Part shown: positions 42,194 to 50,465 of the stretch, in pieces
Layout of the letters: each line of letters begins with the position of its first letter
Numbering within the stretch: position 1 is the first letter of the stretch
Origin: CAWCPR01 sp963797475
GTDB taxonomy: Bacteria; Chloroflexota; Anaerolineae; Anaerolineales; UBA4823
NCBI GenBank assembly: GCA_963797475.1
Contig: CAWCPR010000001.1
Coordinates: forward strand, 1,302,001 to 1,366,000
Reading direction: 5' to 3'
DNA: 64,000 bases
Position numbers and translations under genes: made by a program
The notes under the pieces: model-generated
The model's input: only the letters and a program-made list of their open reading frames with translations
Database searches by the model: none
What the model was told of the DNA's origin: nothing

Positions 42194-44794
42194 ATGCTCA
42201 AACGAAAAATCTACCTGACATTCGTGTTGGTCGTTTTTTTCGCCGGTTGCCAGAGAACCAGCCCAACGCCATCGCTTTCCCCGGTACTATCGCAATCCCC
42301 TACAAAGTCATCCTCCACCCCCGCGCCCACCCAAATGCCGCCCGCAACGGTTGAGCCGCTGCAACCCACGGCCACGCCAGTCCCTCTAACCGCAGTGCCT
42401 TCCGCTGGAGCAGCCGAACCTTTATCCCCTTTCACAATGGATTGGGCAAAACCTTTCGCCGGCGAGGTTTTCATGGTTGGGACGATCAAACTGACGACCT
42501 GGACTCCGCAGACCGCCACAGGCAGCGGCATCCCGCTGCCGTTCAGCCTCGATCAAATCGTGAATGCTCAAGTTCTGGATGGTCTTACCGGCGACCAAAA
42601 AGCTTTCCTGACCGCCAATGGTTTTATCGTCATCCACAGCCAGGAAGCCCAATTCGGCGACATTCGAGCTGAAACCGCCGAGCGCACCGGTCAGCCGTAT
42701 TACCTGACAACGGATGCCGCCTACCATGCGCTCCACCTGCTTTTCGATGACCTGCTTAAATCCCTTGAGCGTGAATATTTCCGCTCCCAAATGATCGCCA
42801 TTACAAAAGCCACGTTGGAGCAGGTGACCTCCGATCTCCGGGAAGCCCAGGGCGCTCCAATCGAAGTGGATGCTCAGAAGGCCCTGGCGTATCTTTCTGT
42901 GGCGCTCAAATTATTCGACCCGGCAGCCGAAATCGACCCTGCTGTGGCGGATCTCGTTTCCCAGCAAGTGGATCAAATATTGGCGGCTGATGGACGGGCA
43001 AACTCAGTGATTTTTCCAGATTTTGAAGATGATTACGGGGCCTACAAACCGACTGGTCATTATGCAGGTGATCCGGACCTTGAAGCTTACTTCCGGGGTA
43101 TGACCTGGGTTGGTCGTATGCATTTCCTGTTGCAAAACCCAGCCAATCCCAATTTCATCCCTTCTCGCCTGCCATTAATCGTCACGCTGGCATTGCGCAG
43201 GGCGCAGATTAACGGTCTGCCTGCGTCAGATGCCTGGGCTGAGCTTCACCGGACGCTGACTTTTTTGATTGGCCCTTCGGACGACGCCGGCCCAATGGAA
43301 TTTGCGCAATTGATGGATCAGGTTTATGGAGATAGTCCCCAAATACAGGATTTAGCCGATCAGGCTCTCTGGCAGGAATTTCTCGCTCGCAGCGAACAAC
43401 TTCCAGCGCCACAAATAAATTCCCTCTTTGTGGATTCGACGAAGGATTTATCCACAGAAAAAGGTTGGCGCTTCATGGGGCAGCGCTTTACCCTGGACAG
43501 TATGATCTTTCAGAACGTCATCTTCGACCGGGTTGAGGCAAAGCCCGACAATACCCGGCGCGAGCTCCCTTCCGGTCTGGATATAATGGCCGCGTTCGGA
43601 TCATCGCTGGCCTTGCAAGAGCTGGAGAAGCAGGGGGTCGTAAGCTTCCCGAATTACAGCGGTCAAATGGAAAAAATGCAAGCAGCCGTCCAGTTGCAGC
43701 CTGAAGAGCAGTGGCTAGGGCGTTTCTACGATGGTTGGTTGTATTCCTTCTTTCCACTGGTTCAAGCCAAGGATTCCGCCTATCCAGCGTACATGCAAAC
43801 TCCGGCCTGGAACTACAAAGACCTGAACACGGCCCTGGGAAGCTGGGCCGAATTGAAACACGACACGATTTTATACACGAAAATGCCGGAAATGGCGGGA
43901 GGTGGCGGGCCGCCGATGTCTGGCCCCGCGCCCGGCTACGTGGAACCCAACCCAGCGGCATTTTACCGTATGGCTTATATGGCGCGCACGTTGTCCTGTG
44001 GTCTGCAGAATCACGTGCTGCATGGATTTTGTGATACCGGTACGGGCAGCACATCCCCCGACCTCCCCGGTTATATCCTGGGTATGGGCAGATTAGGCGA
44101 AACATTTGAAACGCTTGGCAATATTGCCGCGAAGGAGCTGGCTGGCCAACCTCTGGATGAAAACGAAAAATCCGCCATTACAGACTGTTTGGGAATGATC
44201 GAATGTCTGAACGCCGACACAGGCTACAGCCGGCCGAACAGCAAGATGCCTGAGATCCCGGTGATCGCCGCGGTTTCAGGCGCGCAGGATCGCGTCCTCG
44301 AAGTGGGCGTGGGTAAAGTGGATCGAATATTCGTGGCTGTCCCTCTCGAGAACAAATGGGAGATCGCCCAGGGCGGGGTATTTTCGTATTACGAGTTTCC
44401 CCAACCACGAAACCAGCGCCTGACCGATGAGGAGTGGCGCGAGAAATTACCCAGCGGCGAATTCGATATGCCTGCCTGGACTTCACAATTCGTATTACCA
44501 GGGGGACAACCGGATGACGCGCTCTATTTTCGCGTTGGAGACATCTATATCATCACCAAGGCCGGCGACAAGCTAAATGTACGCGCACAGCCTTCGACAG
44601 GCGCTCAGGTCGTTACACAATTGAAAACCGGCGATTACGTGGAGATTGTGGAAGGTCCAGTGCAAGCGAATGGTTATACCTGGTGGAAACTCAATTTGTT
44701 TGACCCGGGCAGCGATGGAGAAACCACAGGGTGGGCTGTTGAAAACCAGGAGTGGTATGTCCGTTCCTATCTGCCCGACCAACCCCAGGAATAA
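42194..44794 (+). CDS. DUF3160 lipoprotein with C-terminal SH3b domain
   Basis: An 866-residue lipoprotein. The lipobox is FAGC at about residue 17, followed by a Pro/Thr/Ser linker to about 75. The large DUF3160 region spans about 100-770, with landmarks PYYLTTDAAYHALHLLFDDLLKS, TWVGRMHFLLQ, GWRFMGQRFTLDSMIFQNV and RRELPSGLDIMAAFGS. The C-terminus (about 785-866) is a bacterial SH3 domain (DKLNVRAQPSTGAQVVTQLKTGDYVEIV), which usually binds cell-wall or surface ligands. The function of DUF3160 is not known. AGGGAAA precedes the ATG. It has its own promoter and is convergent with the next gene. Confidence 0.88.
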   Translation: MLKRKIYLTFVLVVFFAGCQRTSPTPSLSPVLSQSPTKSSSTPAPTQMPPATVEPLQPTATPVPLTAVPSAGAAEPLSPFTMDWAKPFAGEVFMVGTIKLTTWTPQTATGSGIPLPFSLDQIVNAQVLDGLTGDQKAFLTANGFIVIHSQEAQFGDIRAETAERTGQPYYLTTDAAYHALHLLFDDLLKSLEREYFRSQMIAITKATLEQVTSDLREAQGAPIEVDAQKALAYLSVALKLFDPAAEIDPAVADLVSQQVDQILAADGRANSVIFPDFEDDYGAYKPTGHYAGDPDLEAYFRGMTWVGRMHFLLQNPANPNFIPSRLPLIVTLALRRAQINGLPASDAWAELHRTLTFLIGPSDDAGPMEFAQLMDQVYGDSPQIQDLADQALWQEFLARSEQLPAPQINSLFVDSTKDLSTEKGWRFMGQRFTLDSMIFQNVIFDRVEAKPDNTRRELPSGLDIMAAFGSSLALQELEKQGVVSFPNYSGQMEKMQAAVQLQPEEQWLGRFYDGWLYSFFPLVQAKDSAYPAYMQTPAWNYKDLNTALGSWAELKHDTILYTKMPEMAGGGGPPMSGPAPGYVEPNPAAFYRMAYMARTLSCGLQNHVLHGFCDTGTGSTSPDLPGYILGMGRLGETFETLGNIAAKELAGQPLDENEKSAITDCLGMIECLNADTGYSRPNSKMPEIPVIAAVSGAQDRVLEVGVGKVDRIFVAVPLENKWEIAQGGVFSYYEFPQPRNQRLTDEEWREKLPSGEFDMPAWTSQFVLPGGQPDDALYFRVGDIYIITKAGDKLNVRAQPSTGAQVVTQLKTGDYVEIVEGPVQANGYTWWKLNLFDPGSDGETTGWAVENQEWYVRSYLPDQPQE

Positions 44795-44806
44795 GCTTCG
44801 AGGAGG

Positions 44807-45451
44807 TTAAGGAGAGCAATTTACATTCTGCACTTTGTTGTTCAATATTTTGCCATCCTTATCGATCTCGATCAGCACTTCCCACGAACACTGGCACTCG
44901 CCTGTAGAGCCAGAGACCTTGGCTTCGAACTTGAACTTCACTGAAGCGCCATCCGGAGCCAGGTCAGATTTGACCAGGGGATTATAACCAGGGGCATCCA
45001 GCCACAATATGCGCTCCTGCCCGTCGTAAGTCTTAAATCGATTAGGGGGAAGATAGCCCTTCCGTCCTATTCCGTTCGCTCCACCGCCGCCGTGGTAACC
45101 GTCATCGCACCAAACATCGTCTCCGTAACCGCAGTCTGTTTTTTCAGTAACATCGGGATCATCATCAGGGTCATAGGGGTCGTCCTCCCCCTTCTCTGAA
45201 TCGTAGCGCGGATCCGAAGTTTTGTTCCCCATGTTTTTTGTATCGGCCCCGTCCGAATGTTCGCTGTACTGAATCCTCTGCCCTTCGGTGCAAAACGCCG
45301 GGTTGCTTTGGTCTTGCAGGGTGGCGCTCACCTCAAAGCGGTTGACAACGGTAAAAGAATCTCTCTTCATATCGAGTTGTTCGTCTGCAACATCATCGTT
45401 ATAAGGTCCGAGATTACCCTGTTCTGAGCCGGCAGGATGCCTGAGATCGCT
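44807..45451 (-). CDS. PKD-domain surface protein, downstream segment after in-frame TGA
   Basis: This segment is in the same frame as the upstream segment (45452-46351), separated by one TGA codon (45452-45454). Translation after the stop (SDLRHPAGSEQGNLGPYNDD...DEQLDMKRDSFTVVNRFEV) is acidic and coherent. This suggests one interrupted gene rather than a new one starting at ATG 45370. The C-terminal 187 residues contain an Asp/Gly-rich tract (EDDPYDPDDDPDVTEKTD, calcium-binding-like) and a beta-rich end (VKFKFEAKVSGSTGECQCSWEV). No family is recognised. Confidence 0.6.
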   Translation of the reverse strand, partial: SDLRHPAGSEQGNLGPYNDDVADEQLDMKRDSFTVVNRFEVSATLQDQSNPAFCTEGQRIQYSEHSDGADTKNMGNKTSDPRYDSEKGEDDPYDPDDDPDVTEKTDCGYGDDVWCDDGYHGGGGANGIGRKGYLPPNRFKTYDGQERILWLDAPGYNPLVKSDLAPDGASVKFKFEAKVSGSTGECQCSWEVLIEIDKDGKILNNKVQNVNCSP

Positions 45452-46351
45452 TCAGGGTCTGAAATCAAAACTATCCGGGCCAGCCACTTTGCCTGTATTT
45501 CGGATCTCCATCTTTGTGCATCCGCAGGTATCTTCAGGATCGAGCCGGATCTCCACAACCCCCTCGGGATTCTCATACAAAGCTAAAATGTTGTGGTCGA
45601 CGGCTTCACCTCCCAGGTCGTCAGTCACTGTGAGGGATAATGTGGTGCTGTAAGGAACTGTGAAAATTCTTTCGACGGTTGCCCCTTGAAGGGTGGTCCC
45701 GTCGCCGAAACCCCAACGATAGTCCACAATTTGCCCATCGTTGTCGAAGGATTCGGACGCGTCGAAGATCACCAGCGTCTTGGTTACCGCCAGGCCTGGG
45801 AGGATGGTGGAAGGTCCGAAAACGGCGTTACCGTTCAAGGCCCTGAATGCCCGGCTAGCGCGTGGGCGATGGCTACTGGCTGTTCGTTGACATAAACATG
45901 CACAATCGGGGATAAGCGCATCGCCGGAATGGAGTCGCCAGGCTGGCGCGCAACTGGTAATCGCCGCTGGGTAGGTCGCCTGCATCCCATAGGGCGATAT
46001 TCGGCAGTCGACCCGTTCGGGAACTGGACCCTGGATAGGGTTGAACACAATCCCATCCGGGGAGAATTGGAACTCAGCATGATCAAAACCGGCTTCCAGG
46101 AATTCCAGAGGGATAAAAGCCACCACCAGAGTTCCCACATTAACTACGCTTCCTTCGGTTGGGAAGGCGATCTCAAAGCGCGGCGCCTGGGATATCATCG
46201 GTAAGTACAGGGTCGAGTCCTGCTGGGGCGCCAATGGGCTGGAATCATCCGCCAGGATGTTTCCCGAGAGCGCGATCTGGCTTGTGGCCAGTAATGCGAC
46301 TGCCAGGATAAGCATCAATACCACTCTGTAATTTGGGTGTGTTTCAGACAT
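45452..46351 (-). CDS. secreted PKD-domain protein, upstream segment (frame-disrupted)
   Basis: An exported protein: signal peptide (about 10-33), then SPLAPQQDSTLYLPMIS and a beta domain. A PKD-like domain follows at about 195-265 (VIFDASESFDNDGQIVDYRWGFGDG). Between about 45835 and 46020 the best reading moves through the other two frames (ALWDAGDLPSGDYQLRASLA, then DSIPAMRLSPIVHVYVNEQP) and returns. Three one-base deletions are implied. The sequence annotated here for that stretch (ITSCAPAWRLHSG...HRPRASRAF) is probably out-of-frame. Role unknown; likely surface adhesion or structure. Confidence 0.65.
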   Translation of the reverse strand: MSETHPNYRVVLMLILAVALLATSQIALSGNILADDSSPLAPQQDSTLYLPMISQAPRFEIAFPTEGSVVNVGTLVVAFIPLEFLEAGFDHAEFQFSPDGIVFNPIQGPVPERVDCRISPYGMQATYPAAITSCAPAWRLHSGDALIPDCACLCQRTASSHRPRASRAFRALNGNAVFGPSTILPGLAVTKTLVIFDASESFDNDGQIVDYRWGFGDGTTLQGATVERIFTVPYSTTLSLTVTDDLGGEAVDHNILALYENPEGVVEIRLDPEDTCGCTKMEIRNTGKVAGPDSFDFRP

Positions 46352-46513
46352 GGGGGGTTGCCTCCTTTTTTTTGGGGTAACTCAAGGGGCAGGGTTAAAT
46401 CAGAAGACCTCCACATGAAGGCCGGTTTACCATGCTTTCAAATTTTTGCCCTTCGGAGGCTGGATGGGAAGAGAAAAAAAGCCGATATATAAGATTGAAA
46501 TGATCTATAAATT

Positions 46514-46541
46514 ATGATAGCAGAATAATTCGGAAAGTCAA
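46514..46541 (-). promoter_or_regulatory. putative promoter of the PKD-protein gene
   Basis: On the minus strand, TTGACT (46536-46541), a 16-nt spacer and TATCAT (46514-46519), about 160 nt upstream of the start. Confidence 0.5.
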
Positions 46542-46572
46542 TCTCATTCAATGTGTAAGAGCCATATCCCTA

Positions 46573-46601
46573 TTGAACTGAGAAGGTAAAGTCTGTATAC
46601 T
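46573..46601 (+). promoter_or_regulatory. putative promoter of the 46721 gene
   Basis: TTGAAC (46573-46578), a 17-nt spacer and TATACT (46596-46601). The 369-nt gap 46352-46720 holds this promoter, the divergent one on the minus strand and an A/T-rich stretch; nothing else is seen in it. Confidence 0.55.
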
Positions 46602-46720
46602 GATGTTAACGGACATCTTCAGGCAGTTTCGTTCCATAGACGACCTGGTTCATCTTTTTAGATGTAGCCGCGCCTTGAAGCCGTTAGCCACAGTCGGCGC
46701 CCCCAAGGAGGTACAAACCT

Positions 46721-47170
46721 ATGGGAAAAAGGGATGTTCTCACCAAATTTCTGGCAATTGTAGGAACGGCTCTGGTGTGGTTCCCGATTCTGGCACCCCT
46801 CTTATTATCTGCGGCTTTAATCATTCAAGAGCGAATCTTCCGGTTTGATTATCTTATGCCGGCTGAACTTTTCCTGGCAACCCTGGTCGGTGGATGTTTG
46901 CTTATCTGGGCGGCGCTACGGGCGCGTTCACGCCGGAGACTCATCGGTTGGGGTCTCGGCATCGCAGTAGGCTTGCTGATCGGTGGCCAGGCGCTTGCCG
47001 TTGTCACGGGACTGGCCTCGGGAGAGACAGAGCCGGTTGGTTGGTGGTGGTCACTCGTCCTGGCCTCGATCGTCGTCTATTCGCTGGCGCTTGTTGTAAT
47101 TGGCGTCGGTGGATTGTTGTTGCTGGGCGATCTATTCAAGACCCCTTGGTCGCTAACAGGGAGTCTCTGA
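46721..47170 (+). CDS. four-helix membrane protein of unknown function
   Basis: A 149-residue protein with about four membrane helices (about 9-32, 46-64, 73-95, 108-138) and a short basic segment RARSRRR between helices 2 and 3. A strong GGAGG site precedes the ATG. It is first in a plus-strand run with a His-rich secreted protein, a YtkA-like protein and a CopC-CopD fusion, so a part in metal or respiratory function is possible. No family is recognised. Confidence 0.7.
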   Translation: MGKRDVLTKFLAIVGTALVWFPILAPLLLSAALIIQERIFRFDYLMPAELFLATLVGGCLLIWAALRARSRRRLIGWGLGIAVGLLIGGQALAVVTGLASGETEPVGWWWSLVLASIVVYSLALVVIGVGGLLLLGDLFKTPWSLTGSL

Positions 47171-47222
47171 GGGAGTCTCTATTTGTCGACGCCACAAGGG
47201 TTTATGATAAAATCTGCCCAGT

Positions 47223-47576
47223 ATGTCGGGTTTACCCCGTTTCCTCTCGCGCTTATTCATCCTCGCCTGGGCTGGTTACACAGCCCTGGCCCAGCCAGGC
47301 GTCCCGGCCTGTTGGCTGGAGGCACATCCCTGCGAAGTTCACATTCACTTCAGTCAACACCAGGCCGAAACACCTCATTCTCACGGTTACCTCCTGGATC
47401 TTGCCGGAGCACAGGGGGCTCCAGGCTTAGCTAACCCTGTGACTCCCATCGGGCTGTTGATCGGTCTCCTGTTCAGCAGCCAGGTTTTGCGGGAGCTGGC
47501 CTTCCCCTCGTTGGCAGCATTTCTTTGGAAGTCTCCTCCGGAGCCGCCGCCGCCACGCTGCGCCTTTTCTCCTTAA
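47223..47576 (+). CDS. small His-rich exported protein
   Basis: A 117-residue protein. The N-terminal signal-like helix (LSRLFILAWAGYTALA) is followed by HPCEVHIHFSQHQAETPHSH, a cluster of seven His, one Cys and acidic residues suited to binding copper or another soft metal. One membrane helix (about 73-90) and a Pro-rich tail (PPEPPPPRC) follow. There is no strong ribosome site. Its place just before YtkA-like and CopC-CopD genes supports a metal role; function is unproven. Confidence 0.6.
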   Translation: MSGLPRFLSRLFILAWAGYTALAQPGVPACWLEAHPCEVHIHFSQHQAETPHSHGYLLDLAGAQGAPGLANPVTPIGLLIGLLFSSQVLRELAFPSLAAFLWKSPPEPPPPRCAFSP

Positions 47577-47667
47577 TCTTGCAGTAAACTTATCTTTGTA
47601 TATATCGGGCCAATCCAACGCCTCTCAAGAAGGTGTGGGGTAATTTATGCAATTTGGAGGAAGGGAT

Positions 47668-48237
47668 ATGAAAAGCAGGATTGCTATCACAGCCGCCTTA
47701 GTTCTAGTGCTGTGCCTGATCGCCAGCGTTTCGGCATACGCCCACGGGCAGACCGAGGTTGGAGACTATGAACTGGAGATCGGCTTTCACAACGAACCGG
47801 CCTACTTGAACCAGCCTAACGGCCTGGACCTGTTTGTGACCAACACCAAAACGGGTGAAATGGTGAACGGTCTCGAAGATACACTGCAGGCGGAAATCAT
47901 CTTCGGCAGCTCGAAGAAAAGCCTTACAATCGAGCCTCAAGAAGAGGATGGGGCCTACACGGCCTTCGTAGTGCCTACACAGACTGGCGATTACACCTGG
48001 CACATCTTTGGCACCATCGAAGATACGCCGGTAGACGTCTCGATGACCAGCAGCCCGGATACCTTCGGATCGGTAGAGCTGTTATCGGACTACGAATTTC
48101 CTGCCTCAGCGCCTGCCGCAGCCAGCGCTGGCTCGCAGACAGCCTTGATCGCCGGCATCGCCGGAACCGTTCTCGGCCTGCTGGGGCTGATTGTAGGGTT
48201 GGTCGCCCTGCAAACTGCCCAGCGCCGGACCAGTTAA
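47668..48237 (+). CDS. exported YtkA-like beta-sandwich protein with C-terminal anchor
   Basis: A 189-residue protein: signal peptide to about residue 26, then a beta-sandwich (about 27-140) with YELEIGFHNEPAYLNQPNGLDLFV and TQTGDYTWHIFGTIEDTPVDV, similar to YtkA-like and CopC-like folds. An Ala/Ser linker and one membrane helix (about 160-182) end it. The start at 47668 has GGAGGAAGGG upstream. It is followed by the CopC-CopD fusion, so it probably faces the same extracytoplasmic space and may handle copper. Confidence 0.75.
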   Translation: MKSRIAITAALVLVLCLIASVSAYAHGQTEVGDYELEIGFHNEPAYLNQPNGLDLFVTNTKTGEMVNGLEDTLQAEIIFGSSKKSLTIEPQEEDGAYTAFVVPTQTGDYTWHIFGTIEDTPVDVSMTSSPDTFGSVELLSDYEFPASAPAAASAGSQTALIAGIAGTVLGLLGLIVGLVALQTAQRRTS

Positions 48238-48253
48238 CTTAATCCACGAATAT

Positions 48254-48294
48254 GGGTAACCGCTGCATGGGTATCACCCTGAAGGCGGTTACCC
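48254..48294 (+). promoter_or_regulatory. hairpin before the CopC-CopD fusion
   Basis: GGGTAACCGC (48254-48263) and GCGGTTACCC (48285-48294) are a perfect 10-bp inverted repeat, with an inner GGGT-ATC-ACCC stem. It ends 14 nt before the start codon. There is no T run. It could be an operator, a translation-control hairpin or an RNA-processing site. Confidence 0.6.
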
Positions 48295-48308
48295 GCTGGA
48301 ATATTTCG

Positions 48309-50333
48309 ATGAAATTCTTCTTACGCCAGACCGGGGTGCGTTTTGGAGTCGCAGTTCTGGCGGCCCTGCTGCTATTTTCAGAGCTGCCCGCGCTGCCTGT
48401 TCAGGCGCATGCCAACCTGGTTCATTCCGACCCGAAAGCCGGGGCAGTTTTAATCCAGGGCCCCCAGATCATTACGCTGGATTTCAGTGAAGACCTGGAT
48501 CCGAGCTTCACCGGCGTGAAGCTGTACAACGCCAACAACCAGGTGGTTGTAAATGGGCCCGGAGAAATCGACCCGGCTAATCCCCGCCAGCTTCGCCTGT
48601 CGCTGCCGGCCCTGTCCAATGGCGCCTACAGCGCCAACTGGAGAGCCCGATCTGCGGTCGACGGCCATATCACCTACGGGACCGTCGGGTTCTCCGTGGG
48701 GACAGGCGTCCCGCCCGCCTCACTCCTGCCGCCGCCCGGGACGCCGGACCCGGCGACGGATCTCCCCAGTCCGCTTGACACACTTTTCCGCTGGCTGGCA
48801 TACCTGGCAGCCTGTGTGACGGTTGGCAGCCTGATCTTTGATCTCCTGGTCTGGCAGCCTGTTCAGCAAGGAGATGACACCGTACCCGGCGAATGGGCCA
48901 ACGGCCTGTTCAGGAAACTGGTCGTTACAGGCAGCGCCGGGTTGATTTTTGCTACACTGGGTTTGCTGCTTCTTCAGGCAAGCCAGGCATCTGAAGGGGA
49001 TTTAACACAATCGCTGTCCGAGCTGCTGGTCGACCGCACCGGCCTGTTCATGGAAGCGCGGATTGGCCTGCTGGTCCTGCTTTTTTTCCTGGCCGGCCGG
49101 CATAGCCTTTCCGCCGGTGGAGGCTTTCGGGCCGGGGTAGTGAACACCGGGCTGGGCGCGGGGGTCCTGCTCACCTTCAGCATGCAGAGCCACGCGGCTG
49201 CGTTGGGTTCCCCGGCAGCCATTCTGGTAGATTGGATCCACCTGCTCTGTATGACGGCCTGGATGGGCGGGCTTTTCGCCCTCGCGCTGTTCGTCGGGCA
49301 TTACAAAGCGACCCCCAGCAAACACATCCTGACCCCCCTGGTTTCCAGGTTTTCGCGGCTTGCCTTCGTGAGCGTTATCCTTCTGGGTCTTTCCGGCCTG
49401 TACAGCGCCTATCTACAGGTCGGAACACTGCCGGCGTTGACTTCGACGACTTATGGCCGGGCGTTGATCGCTAAAACAGGCCTTTTCGGGCTCTTGTTTG
49501 CATTGGGAGCGGTGAACCGCCAGATCCTGACGCCGAGACTGCGAAGTGTTTTCGAACCTTCAATCCGCTGGCTGCAGCGGACCGTGCGCACGGAGTTCAC
49601 CCTGGGAATCCTGGTCCTGGCGGCAGTTGGCGTGCTCACCGGATCGGCGCCTGCCCTGGAAGCCTTGAAGGCCCAAGAGCGTCTGGGGATCTTGCAGTCT
49701 GCAAAAGTGAGCAATGTCCACATGGTCTTACGGGTCGCGCCAGGGTTCGTGGGCGACGACGAATTCGGTGTAGACGTGTCCGATCCTCGCCAGGGCGCAT
49801 CGGACGTCCCGCTCGCTGTGCTGCTGCGCTTCACCATGCTGGATCACGATATGGGCACCACGCAAGTGGTCGCAGAGCCATCCAACGGGGCCAGGTACTC
49901 GGCTCGAGGCAGCTACCTCTCCATGGTGGGGACCTGGCAGGTTGAAGTGATTTTAAGACGAGCAGGCTTCGACGACGTACGCCGAGACTTTCAATTCACA
50001 GTTCAAGAGGACCCAGCGAAACCGCCTGAGCCCAACAACCCGATCCAGGCCGATGCAGCCTCGGTCGAAGCCGGGCGCTTGCTGTACCAGCAAGACTGCC
50101 TGCCATGTCATGGACCTCAAGGCAAAGGGGACGGCCCTGCCGGGTTGGCGCTGAACCCGCATCCGGCTGACCTTTCCGTACACACCGTCCCGGGGCTGCA
50201 TACCGATGGCCAATTGTACGAATGGATCACCAACGGCTATGCCGGATCTGCCATGCCCGCTTTTTCAGAAATCCTGACCGACGAGCAGCGCTGGAATGTG
50301 GTCAACTTCATCCGAACCTTAGCCCAGAAATAA
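48309..50333 (+). CDS. CopC-CopD-YtkA-like-cytochrome c fusion protein
   Basis: A 674-residue protein. After a signal peptide (1-33) comes a CopC domain (about 34-130) starting with the copper-binding HANLVHSDPKAG and ending in VDGHITYGTVGFSVG. A Pro linker is followed by a CopD-type membrane domain of about eight helices (165-450), then an extracytoplasmic YtkA/FixH-like beta domain (about 485-580). A C-terminal mono-heme cytochrome c (585-674) has CLPCH (Cys597-His601) and a distal Met in GSAMPAFSEILTDEQRW. CopC and CopD deliver or take up copper; the heme domain suggests electron transfer to or from a partner. ATG 48309 is chosen for the signal peptide. Confidence 0.88.
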   Translation: MKFFLRQTGVRFGVAVLAALLLFSELPALPVQAHANLVHSDPKAGAVLIQGPQIITLDFSEDLDPSFTGVKLYNANNQVVVNGPGEIDPANPRQLRLSLPALSNGAYSANWRARSAVDGHITYGTVGFSVGTGVPPASLLPPPGTPDPATDLPSPLDTLFRWLAYLAACVTVGSLIFDLLVWQPVQQGDDTVPGEWANGLFRKLVVTGSAGLIFATLGLLLLQASQASEGDLTQSLSELLVDRTGLFMEARIGLLVLLFFLAGRHSLSAGGGFRAGVVNTGLGAGVLLTFSMQSHAAALGSPAAILVDWIHLLCMTAWMGGLFALALFVGHYKATPSKHILTPLVSRFSRLAFVSVILLGLSGLYSAYLQVGTLPALTSTTYGRALIAKTGLFGLLFALGAVNRQILTPRLRSVFEPSIRWLQRTVRTEFTLGILVLAAVGVLTGSAPALEALKAQERLGILQSAKVSNVHMVLRVAPGFVGDDEFGVDVSDPRQGASDVPLAVLLRFTMLDHDMGTTQVVAEPSNGARYSARGSYLSMVGTWQVEVILRRAGFDDVRRDFQFTVQEDPAKPPEPNNPIQADAASVEAGRLLYQQDCLPCHGPQGKGDGPAGLALNPHPADLSVHTVPGLHTDGQLYEWITNGYAGSAMPAFSEILTDEQRWNVVNFIRTLAQK

Positions 50334-50385
50334 AAATAAATCCGAGTCCGGGTCCAATTCAAATACCGGCATTGGTTTACAATAG

Positions 50386-50440
50386 TCCTGGGCGCTCCGC
50401 CCCTGGCCGAAGGCCAGTGGCGGATGAAAAGAGATTCATC
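50386..50440 (-). repeat. dispersed intergenic repeat, copy C
   Basis: On the minus strand it reads GATGAATCTCTTTTCATCCG, then CCACTGGCCTTCGGCCAGGG and CGGAGCGCCC. The double hairpin matches copy B and the tail matches copy A. It lies between the CopC-CopD fusion and the following lipoprotein gene. Confidence 0.7.
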
Positions 50441-50465
50441 CTGTAAGAAGAACCTGATTTGGAAA

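Noticed and set aside
45370..45576. Short minus-strand frame with basic residues between the two PKD segments
   Set aside because: It is out of frame with both neighbouring coherent segments and gives no family pattern.
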